DNA of 35,373 nucleotides from a virus. Both the position numbers and the translations under genes were made by a program. The stretch lies in the IMG/VR virus record IMGVR_UViG_3300030107_005827, positions 1 through 35,373 of that record. One strand, 5' to 3'. Every line of letters starts with the position of its first letter. Positions within the stretch are counted from its first letter, which is position 1. The notes under the pieces are model-generated. The model did not search any database, was not told the DNA's origin, and was given only the letters and a program-made list of their open reading frames with translations. Shown here piece by piece: positions 4,781 through 16,700 of the stretch.

Positions 4781-7700
4781 ATGATCGGAACTTCAACTTC
4801 TAAAAATAAGGTAAAAATCTCAAATATACTTGATGGTCAAATTCTTGACTTTATACATGAAGAAAATCCTGATTTCAATGATTTTTTACAACAATATTAT
4901 ATCACAGAAGAACGTGAATTTGGTTCAACATATCTTGTTGACAATTTAACTTGGTTAAAGGATATTCCACAATATAATGATTTGGTTTATGCTGCTGTTC
5001 CAACTGCAACACTTTCCGAAATTTTTGCCTTTGATGATGTTATTCCTGTAAACACAACTGTTGGTTTTCCTGAAGAATATGGTCTTTTAAAGATTGATAA
5101 TGAAATTATCACATATACTGGTAAAACTGCCAATTCATTTACTGGATGTGTTCGTGGTTTTAGTGGTATTTCTGATATTTCTCAAGGTGGAACCTCTGAA
5201 TTTCTTACATTTAGTGATACTGATAGTTCTGGACATGCTGCTGGAGCTTCCGTTCAGAATTTAAGTCTAGTATTTGTTCTTGAGTTCTATAGAAAGTATA
5301 AAACACAATTTTTACCAGGATTTGAAGAAAGAGATTTTATAAACGGTGTTTCTATACAAAATATTCTATCCAGAGCAAAGGATTTTTATACTTCTAAAGG
5401 AACTGATACATCTTTAGAGATTCTTTTTAAAGTTTTATTCGGAAAAAGTGTAGATATTGTTAAACCTTTTAATTATACTATATCATCTTCTGATTCAGAA
5501 TGGATAGTTACGGATGATATGATCGTTAAGGTTATTTCTGGTGATCCTTTAAAAATAGAAGAAACTAAGGTATTCCAGGGTAATTTTGATAATCCTACCG
5601 CAAGTGGAACGGTATCTAATGTCCAAGAAGTATTTTTAGGAACAGAAAAATATCATAAATTGTCATTTTCAAAGGAGGGGCATTTTGGTAAATTTAAATT
5701 AGGTGTAAAAACCAATGTAACAGAAAGAAGTCTTGTTTTATCAACAGTTAATGTTGATTCTACTATAGGATTTCCAGATAGTGGGTCTTTTTATTATCAA
5801 AATGAAAGAAATGAATGGTTAATTGCGACATATACATCAAAATCTGAAAATCAATTCTTTGGATGTGAAGGAATTATTAATAATGGATTATTAGAAAATT
5901 CTCATATTATTGATGGAACATTTCTTTATGGTTATGAAAATCATGATCCTAATAAAGTTTGTGTAATGAGAATTACTGGAACTGTTTCAGGTCCAGCTAA
6001 AAATGTAAGCAATTCACTATACACAAATAAAGGAGAAACAATTAAAGTCAAATATTTTGGCGAAAAAATGTCAGGACCAAAGTTTGATACTTGGTTGTAT
6101 AATAATATTTCTTATTTGAATGTAGAAAAGGTTAATGTTGCGATTGGAGAAACTCAAGGTAATAATGTGATATTAAAGGATCCCAATCATTTTTTATATA
6201 AAGATTGTATTGTTGATGTTATTGATTACGATAGAAGATTCCCAACTATTCCAATAACCAAATATGAAAGAGCTAAAATTGCTAGTATTAATGGAAGCAA
6301 TTTGGAAATTATGGATAGTAATGGAGATCCAGTAGTATTGGATGCAAATAGAAAGCATCAAATTAAAAAAAGATTGCAATATGTATCATTTCTTGATGAT
6401 TTAGCTGAAAAAACCGTAGTTCCAGTAAATTTATTAACAAATATACAAAACACATATACAGATGATGATGAAAATACATATGTTTCTTTCTCTGGGTATC
6501 CATCATATCCAATAGATTCTACTAATAGACAAATTTCATTTGGATCCAATACAATTACATCAAATACAATTTCAGAAGCACATAATTTTCTTAATGGTGA
6601 AGAAATTTATTTTGATCATGATACAGATGCTGGATTATTACTTACAAATGGATCAAATTTAGATAAAGGAAGATATTATGTTAAAGTATTGGATAGTGAT
6701 AACTTTAAGATAGCACTTACAAAATCTGATGTTGATATTGATAGATTTATAGATTTTGTTGGTTTAGGAGTTACACATAAATGCTATATTACTCCATTTA
6801 AATTGGCAAATGAATTTTTAGCAAATCAAAATAATTTTAAAAAGATATTAAAAACACCAAAGGATAGAATAATTGATATTGGTAATATTCGAGGACCAGT
6901 TGGAGTTCAATTGAATGGATTGGAATTATATTCTCCAATATTAGATGATTTTATTTCTTATGGTCAAATAGATGATATTGATGTTCTTAATCCTGGACAA
7001 GATTATGATATTGTCCAACCACCATCAATCAGTATTATTGATGATAATGGAAGTAATGGTGAAGTTTATGGTCGATATAGTGGTGAATTAAAGGATATTA
7101 TTGTAAGTGATGGGGGATTTGATTATTTTGATACTCCTTCTATTGAAATAGAAGGTGGAAATAGTATTAATGCAAGAGCTGAAGCAACAATGAAAGGATA
7201 TATTCATTCAATATCCTTTTCTGATCTTGAAGGAGGTATAGCAAGAGTTGATCTAACTAATGATCAAATAAATTTAGGTTTTGCACATAGATTTGTGGAT
7301 GGTGAAGAAGTAGAATATATTGCATCAGGGACACCAATTGGAATTGGAAGTACAGCAGTTGGATTTGATACAAGTAGATTAAATTCAAATACAATTTACT
7401 ATATTATGAATAAAGGAGAAAAATCCTTTTCTCTTACTGTAAATCAGGATGATGCAATTGCTGGAATTAACACTATTGATTTATTGGCTTATGGTACTCA
7501 ACAACATACCTTTGAATCTAGAAAAATAAGAAAAATTGTTGATAGAATTTCAATAGTTGAACCTGGAACCACATTCCATAATAAAAAGATTTTAGTTGAT
7601 TCTCAACATTATCCTCCAAGTGATAATAAGGATCTATTTAAAACCTTTGTAGGAATAAGCACTTATGATAGTTACATCTATGCTAAAAATCATGGATTTG

Positions 7701-10700
7701 CAAGTGGTGATATTGTTCAATATGAAACTACTGATGATCAAATTCTTGGATTAACTACTGTTACTCGATATACTGTTACTTCTTTAGATAATAATAAATT
7801 TAAATTATCAAATGCTGGTGCAATAGGTGGAAGAACAAATTTACTAACTTATAGCACAAATTTAGGTATCATACCTGAAGATGATAGTATTGCACATGTT
7901 GGATGGTCTACTGGTATTGGTAGTAATGCTAGAACCGAAAATTTAACTTCTCCGTTTGGAACAACGGCATGGACTGTTAATGATACTGATACTAATGATG
8001 ATAGAACTCAATTCCAACAAATAACTGAGATAGAACCTAGTTCTACACAAGAATATACATTTTCTTTTTATATTAAGGCAGGAACTGTTAATACTTCAGA
8101 ACAATTATTTGAGTCTTATGTTTTCTTTACTTCTATGCCTTATGTTCAAGACGATGTAAGAGGATCATTATTACGATACAATTTTGATACTGATACTTTG
8201 ACTGCAGTAGCTAGTAATGAAACTACATTATCTGGGGATCAATATTTTGGAATAAAACCATACAATATTGGTAGAGAGATATTATCTGATGGTTGGGTAA
8301 GAGTATGGGGAACTGTGTATGATAAATTAGGAACTAATAATAATATAAGATTAAGATTTTACACTAATGGTAGGGGTGCAAGTAAAACAGGAACACTAGG
8401 TATATGGGGTATACAATTAGAAAAAGGTGCAAGTGTTTCTGATCATATTCTTACTAAGAACAAACAAGTAACTACTGATTTATTTGGAAAAAGTGAAGAT
8501 TATAAGAATGGAAAGTATATTAATTTAAAATCTGTTGGTGTTGGGACACATACATTTAAATATCCAGATATTAGTGTTACTATTAAGGGATCACCTTCTA
8601 TTGGAAATACTACAGTTATTCCAGAATATTATACTGCTAAGTGTTATCCAGTTATAAAGGGAAATTTAGATGGTATTTTTATTAGAAATGGTGGAATTGG
8701 TTATGGAGTCACTGATGTTATTAATTACACAAAATTACCTCAAGTTAAATTAAATGTTGGTGAGAAAGCAGATTTGAGACCAATTATCACTAATGGGGAA
8801 ATTAGTGATATTCGTATTGCAATAGCTGGTAACGATTACAGCACACCACCAGAGTTAAAAGTTGTTGGAATTGGTACAACTTCTGGTAATTATGCTAAAT
8901 TAAAAGCAAATGTGAGTGGTGGAAAAATTGTATCAGTTGATATTATTGATAGAGGACAAAAATATGTTGATGGAGACACTATTATTCAAGTTATTCCATC
9001 AGGATATGGTCAGAAACTTGCTGCAAACGTTCATAAATGGCATATAAACGCAGTTAATAGATATTCTACTATATTGGGTGTAGCAGACCATAAAGACACT
9101 GTTCAGGTCGATTCTGAGGTTAGGTTACAAAATAAATTAGCATCATTTTATTGTGGTGATGAATATAGAGAATTACTTGGTGACAATATAACCAATGGAA
9201 GTGAAGTTAGTCAACCTGACCATTCTCCAATAGTTGGTTGGTCTTATGATGGTAATCCAATTTACGGTCCTTATGGATATGAAAATCCCATTACTGGTAT
9301 TGGAAGTATAACGAAAGTTGAATCTAGTTATGCATTGGATTTAGTAACTGATAGTGGATTAAGACCAAATATAAACAAACCTAATGGTTTCTTTGTTGAT
9401 GATTATCGGTATATTAAAGGAAGTGGTGATTTGGATGAATATAATGGTAGATTTACAAAAACTCCAGAATATCCAGATGGAATATATGCATATTTTTCTA
9501 CTAATACGTCTATAGATAAAGATTTTCCATATACTACGATTAAACATCGAAATATAACAGATGAATTTAATTATGATGTTGGTATTCAACAAACTGATAA
9601 GTATCTAAATTCTGGTGATTATAAGAGAAATGTAACTCCATTGGGAATTAGTGAACCATATAGACAATATCCATTTTTAGAAGATCCTTTAAATACTAAT
9701 CCCAAATTAAGAGTTAGAGATACTTTATTTGGAAGAGTAAAAACTATTACCCCATCATCTCCTGGAAAAAACTATAAAGTAGGAGAAAATTTAAGTTTTA
9801 ATGATACTTCTATTAATTCCAATATTAAAGAAATAATTGGTAAAGAGATAAAAATTATTGAAAATAATGACATTACAAATAATAATATAAACTTTGAAAT
9901 AATTAATAATAAAGTAATTGGTATTACTCCATCACCTCATATTCTTGGTAATGGAGATGTTGTTGAAATTTCTGGTATAACTTCATCATATTATCATAAT
10001 ATTCAAGGATTAAGAACTATTGGTGTTAATAGCACTACAACATTTGTTGCCGTTGCAATTGCTGCTACTACAACAACTGGAATATCTACTTTCATACAAT
10101 TAGATGAACCAACTACTACTGGTAAGATTAAAGTTGATGATGTTATTCAAATTGAGTCTGAAAGGATAAAAATATTAGGTTTAGATAAAGTTAATAATCG
10201 TTATTTTGTTTCTAGAGGTTATGACAATACTTTGGGCCCTGCTCATAATATTGATGTTTCTGCTTATAAACTAGAGAGAGAATTTACTTATGATATTGTT
10301 GGTGCTAAATTAGAAAATAGAAATTTAGAAGAAGTTAAGGTTCAATATTTTTCTGTTAATGATTCTGTTGGTATTGGAACTACTTATAGTAGTGTTGTAG
10401 TAGGAACTGCTGGTAGCACTAATGTATTAAAATCGATTCCAGCTAGAGCAATTTATCTTCCAAATCATAAATTTAAAACTGGGGAAAAGTTATCTCTTGT
10501 TTCTTATGGTGGAACTATTACTGCTTCTAAGTTTGACAGTTTAACTCCATATTTTAATCTTAATGATGAAAGTAATTTATATTGTGTCAAAATAAGTGAT
10601 GAATATATTGGAATTTCAACTCAAAAACTTGGACTTGCTGCTAATACACTTAGTGGATTATCAACTTCTTATGTTTATTTTAAAGAAGTTGATAGTCTTC

Positions 10701-13700
10701 CTATGACTATTGGTGATAGAATAAGAATAGAAAAAATTTCAGATAATTCTGTTACTGGTCTTTCTAATAAAGTTAATACTACAATATCTCTTGGAACTAA
10801 CCATTCTATGAGTATAGGTGATAAAATTAGATTAAATGTCACTCCTAATCAACCTCAGGACGTTATATTTAAGTTTAGTAAGTATCTAAACACTTTAGTT
10901 TCTGATCCTAAAAATGCAGGAAGTAGTGGAATTGGTATAGGAACAGATGCTTCAACAATAACAATTACAAATCATGGATTTGAAACTGGTGATAGTGTAT
11001 TATATGAAGTTTCTGGTGCTCCTATAGGAGGATTGGAAAATAATGAAATTTATTATGTAATAAAAATATCAAGTAGTATTATTCGACTTGCTACATCTTA
11101 TAAAAATGCTACAAAATTCCCTTATGAATATATTACTTTATTTACAGTGGGAAGTGTTGGAACATTATCAAAAATAAATCCAAAATTGAATTTATATAAA
11201 GGAAATATTTTAAGAATTGATGTTTCTGATTCTAGTTTGAGTGGTTATGAACTTAAATTCTATCATGATCAAGATTTTAAAAATTTATATGGAGATTCTA
11301 GGACACCTTTAAATTCAATTACTCGAACTGGTATTATTGGTGATGGATCTACATCAACTAGAATTGAAATTGATAGTAAAACAGAATTACCAGATACTAT
11401 TTTCTATAGATTAGAGGATAATTCAATAGAAAATTTTGTTAATACTGATGTTATAGATCATTCTACTATTAAAATTGTCTCAACTAAGTTTAATGGTTTA
11501 CATACTATTACTGCAGTTGGGAATACTTCTATTACTTACAATTCTATTGTTGGAACTGCAGAAACTGATGTTTATAGTTCTTACATAAATCTTGGATTTT
11601 CTACTGCTACGTATTCTACTAATTCTACTAATGAACTTGGTGGTATTAGTTCTCTTAATATTGTTAATATAGGAAATGAGACGAAAGAAATACCAGCAGT
11701 TACTTCAATTGGTAGCACCACAGGTGTTAGTGCTGTAATTGATATTTCTGTAGATGATATTGGTTCTATTAATGGAACAGAAGTTTTTAATCAAGGATGG
11801 GAATTTTCTCAAAATAAAACATTAGAACCAAAATCAAGTAGTTATGCAATTATAAAATTAAAAGACATATTGACATTAGAATCTGTTGGTGTTGCTACTG
11901 GTGGACAAGATTATACTACTCCACCAAAGGCAATTGGTATTGGTAATACAAATATTTCTATTAAAACTATAGTTCAAGGTAATGCTGTTACTTCTTGTGA
12001 AATTATTAGTAATGATAGTGGATTATCTGAAGAATTGAAAATTATTCCAATTACTAACTCAAATGGAGTTAATATTATAGGTGCAACTTGTTCAAGTAAA
12101 GTTGTTACTCTAGAATTAAAAGCACCTCAAGGTGGATTTACTAGAGGAATGCCTTTTAGTGTAGGAGATAAAATTTTTGTTGAGAATGTTCAGACTATTG
12201 GTGGTGCTACTACTACTCTTGCCAGTTATAACTCTAGTTCTTATCAATATCGATATTTTGATGTAACAGAAGTTAATGCTGGTGATGCAGCTGCAAATCC
12301 AACTGTTAAATATTCTCTTGTTGGAATATCTACTTTAGAAGCTGGAGCGTTTGATCCTGATTATCTTTTTGGTAGAGTCATCAAAGTGCAAGATTTGGCA
12401 TCCTTTAAACCAGAATTTACTACTGTAAATTATCTTGATGGTGAGAAGATAGTAATTGATGGTGGAAAAGCTATTGCATATGTTGCAGAAAATGGTTGGG
12501 ATCCAATCTCTGCAACATTGAGAGTGACTGATATCTCTGGTAAAATTGATGATGGAGATGTTATTGTTGGTTTCTTAGGGAATGCTAGAGCAACAATAGA
12601 GAATTATTCTACTTATGATTTTAATTTAAAAGTTGACAGTTTAGCAGAATCTATTGGTTTTTGGAAAGATAATAGAAATCAACTCAATAACGTTACCGAA
12701 AGATTGCATGATAATAATTATTATCAAAGATTCTCATATGCTCTTAGGACGGAAGTTGATTATGATACTTGGAAAGAACCAGTAGATAGTTTAGGACATA
12801 TATCTGGTTATAAGAATTTTGCTGATTATGAAATTATTAATAGCAAATTTGTTGGTGTTGTTGGTGTTAGTTCTAATATTGACTTTAAAGTTGAAATTTC
12901 ATCAGATGCCTCTGTTTGGGAACAATTTGATTATGATTTTGTATCTGAACAGGAAACTATAGCTGAATTATTATCAAGAGAAGTTCAATTTGAAAGCAAA
13001 AAATTAACTGATTATATTGAAGCTAAAACAAATAAAGTATTAATACATGATGATATTAGTGGGCAATTTAACGGTAGAAGTATTACGTTTACTGGTGATC
13101 ATAAATTCGTATCTGCAGATTCGAATAGTATTAATATAATATCTTCTACTGCATCTGGAACTTTAACTCCAACTACTGGAACTTCATATAATCCAACAAC
13201 AGGTGTATTGACTATTGTTACAACTACTAATCATGGATTAAGTGATGGGGATACAATTACAATTAATGATTTTGCTTTAACATTTACTTGTGATAAGGAT
13301 GATCATAAAACTTATCATGATTATCCTAGAAGACATGATCCTGCTTCAACATCAAATGGATCACTTGATAACGGTGTATTGGAAGTTGATGAGATTAATA
13401 GCAACACATTTACTGTAAATGTGAGAGGATATGGTTCAAATATAGGAGGTCAAATTGTAGGATTAACAACATTTAAACTTAAGTCAGATAATCAAACTAT
13501 ATTACATCATGAATTTGACCCTGTTGGTATTGATACAGTAACTGATGTAATTACTATTTTAAATCACAATTTTAATACTGGTGAAAAATTAGATTATTAT
13601 CCAAATACAGGTGGAAATAGAATAGGTATTGCTTCTACTGGGTCTCCTGGTAGTGGTGTTGCTGCTACTACTATTTTACCTTCTTCAGTTTATGCTATTA

Positions 13701-16700
13701 AAATAAATAACGATTCTATTAAATTAGCAATTGGTAAATCAGAATCTTATGAAGGAGTTGGAGTTGCAGTTTCATTTATGAATGTTATTGGAATTGGTAG
13801 AACTCATACTTTATCTGTTCCTTCTGATCAAGCAAGTGCAAGAACCCTTGTAAGTATTGATAATGTGATTCAAAGTCCTTTAGGTAAAAAAGTAATTTCT
13901 GTTGGTTTATCTAGTGCAATAACCAGCAGTTCACCTAATGTATTTTTCAATAATGTGTCAAAACTTTCAGGAAAGACATTATTCCAAGTAGATGATGAAA
14001 TTTTCTATATCTCATCAGTTGGAGTTGGAACTAGTTCTGTAGATGTTGTTCGTGGATATATGGGAACTACACCTGCTTCGCATGTTATTGGTGCTGCAGT
14101 GACTGTTTTATATGGAGATTATAAAATAGAAAGAGGAAATATTCATTTCGTTGAGGCTCCATATGGACCTACTGGAGGGGGTGATGCTAGTGGTATTGGA
14201 ACTGGAAGTAATGCATTAAGCACGAAATCTAGTTTTAGTGCTAGGTCGTATTACAGATTAGATGATGTTGCAGTTGGACGTACGGCAAATAATAATTTAA
14301 TTGTTGATGATATTTCTGAAGATTTTGATGGTTCTACGAAGAAATTTGATTTAAAGAAAGATAATCAATTCGTTCCAGTAGGAGTTAGTAGTTTCTTTGG
14401 TGCAGTTTTAATTAACAATATTTTCCAAAAACCATTTTATGGTGACGTTGGATCTACACGCAAATCAGATTATAGAATTGTTTCTCCTGTTGGTGGTGGA
14501 ACAACAATTCATTTTCTTGCTAATCCTGATGATGCTAACGATAATACTGATATACCAAGAGGTGGAAGGATTAATGAATTCTTTGTTGGTGTTGGAAGTG
14601 GATATCAAGTTCCAACAAGAGCACTTGCTGATGTTACTATTGGGGCAGGAGGAACAATTACCTCTGTTGGTTTAGCAACTCATGGTCAGGGTTATATAAC
14701 TCCACCTAAAGTTTCAATAGCAGTAACTTATTCACATTATACTCACAAATTTGTTAGTTCTACATTAGATTCTATTAATCCTAATTCTGGACCAAATTTA
14801 ACTCCAACTTATGCAGAATATAATTCTAGAACTGGTAATTTATTATTATCTGTTGGTTCTCATAATTTAACTACAAGTAATACCGTTCAAATTGCCAATA
14901 ATTCATTAACATTCCAATGTTCTAGAGATGGTTTCAATTCAAATAAAACATATCCAAGAACAACAGACCCTGCTTCTGGACAAAATTTAGGAATTACTAG
15001 TTTTACAGCAAATACTATTGTGGTAAATGTTGGAGCAGGAGCAGGTGTTGGTGCAGCATTTACTGCTGTAGTTAGTGCTGCTGGAACGATTACCGAGATT
15101 AAGATTGCAAATCCAGGAATAGGATATACTGCTGCAACTGATGATCCAAAATTAATAATTGACAGACCTGCACCGTATAAAAATATACCATTATATGGTG
15201 GAAGTGGATCTGGAGCTAAGATGGATGTTGTTGTTGGTACTGGTGGTAGTATTATTGATTTTGAAATTTCTGATAGGGGAATTGGTTATGAAATTGGGGA
15301 TAATTTAGAACTTTATGGACTTCCTAATGTTGGAATTGGAACAAGTGCATTTAATATAACAGTTAAGAATAGATACCAAGATAAATTTGCTGCTTGGAGT
15401 TTTGGTAATTTTATAGAATTGGATGATTTTAGTTCATATTTTAATGGGTTTAGAAAATCATTCTTACTAACAAGAACCATAACCAATAAAGAATATTATA
15501 GTATTGTTGCTAAAGAGGAATCTGGAATAACTTTACAGAATAATCTTTTGGTATTCTTAAATGACGTATTACAGAAACCAGGAGTTGATTATGAATTTGA
15601 AGGTGGAACTAGATTCAAATTTAAGGAAGCACCGAAAGGAGGAAGTAAATTTAAGATTTATTTCTATGTTGGTTCTGATGCAGATGTTATTAGTGTTGAT
15701 GTAGATCCAACAATCAAACCTGGTGATAGATTAATTTTGGATAAATGGGAAGATGATGATTTAAACATTAATAAGGGTATCCAAGATCCAAGAATTGTAT
15801 ACGAACTTACATCTTCTACTATTTTAGAAACTCAAACTTATACTGGTGTTGGTATTTGTAGTAATCCTGATTACACCAGACCAGTTAGATGGAAGAAACA
15901 ATTATCAGATAAAGTTATTGATAGTGAGTTAATTACAAAAAATAGAGTTGAGTGGACATCAAGAACATATCCAGTTACTAATATTGTTGCTCCTGTTTCT
16001 GCTAGTGATACTACTTTTAATGTTGTAGAGACATATTCTTTTAATGGTATTGATAATTTAACTGAAACTTCAAATCATATAAAAATAATAGATCAAAGTG
16101 ATAGTCAAGTAGCAATTGCAACTGCTATAATTAATGAATCTACAGAGACAGTTACATCTATTTCTTTGACTAATGGTGGTTCAGGATACACATTTGTTCC
16201 TAAAGTTTATATTCAATCACCCAATAGTGGTGGAATTACTGCTCAAGCAACTGCTACTGTTACTAATGGATCTATAACTGGATTTACTATTGATAATGCT
16301 GGAACTGAATATTCTACTCCACCATTGGTTAATATTGAATCTCCAAAAGTTGTAGAAGAATCTCATAATTCAGTTTCATATGCTGGAGATTATGGAACTA
16401 TTGTTGGTATAAAGAGTGAAACCTCTGGATCTAACTCTGGGGTATCTACAACTTCTCCCGCATTAGTTTTTGATATTGTTCCTACAGCAACATCACCAGG
16501 AGCTGATGCTAATAGAACAGGTATTGTTACTGGACAATATCTTGTTATTAAAGGAACTTTATTTGGTGATGGAGTAACTTCTATAAAAGAACATCAAGAT
16601 TCTGTTGTTTGTGTTGGTAAATCATTTGCAGATAATGTTTATTATGTTAACCATTATACTAATGTCAATTCAACAACTAGAAGAGTCACTTGCAATGTGA

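Noticed and set aside
14439-14675. 78-codon + strand frame inside the gp7-like gene
   Set aside because: It is fully contained in another frame of the giant gene, with a Leu/Ile-rich low-complexity product produced by A+T-rich codons.
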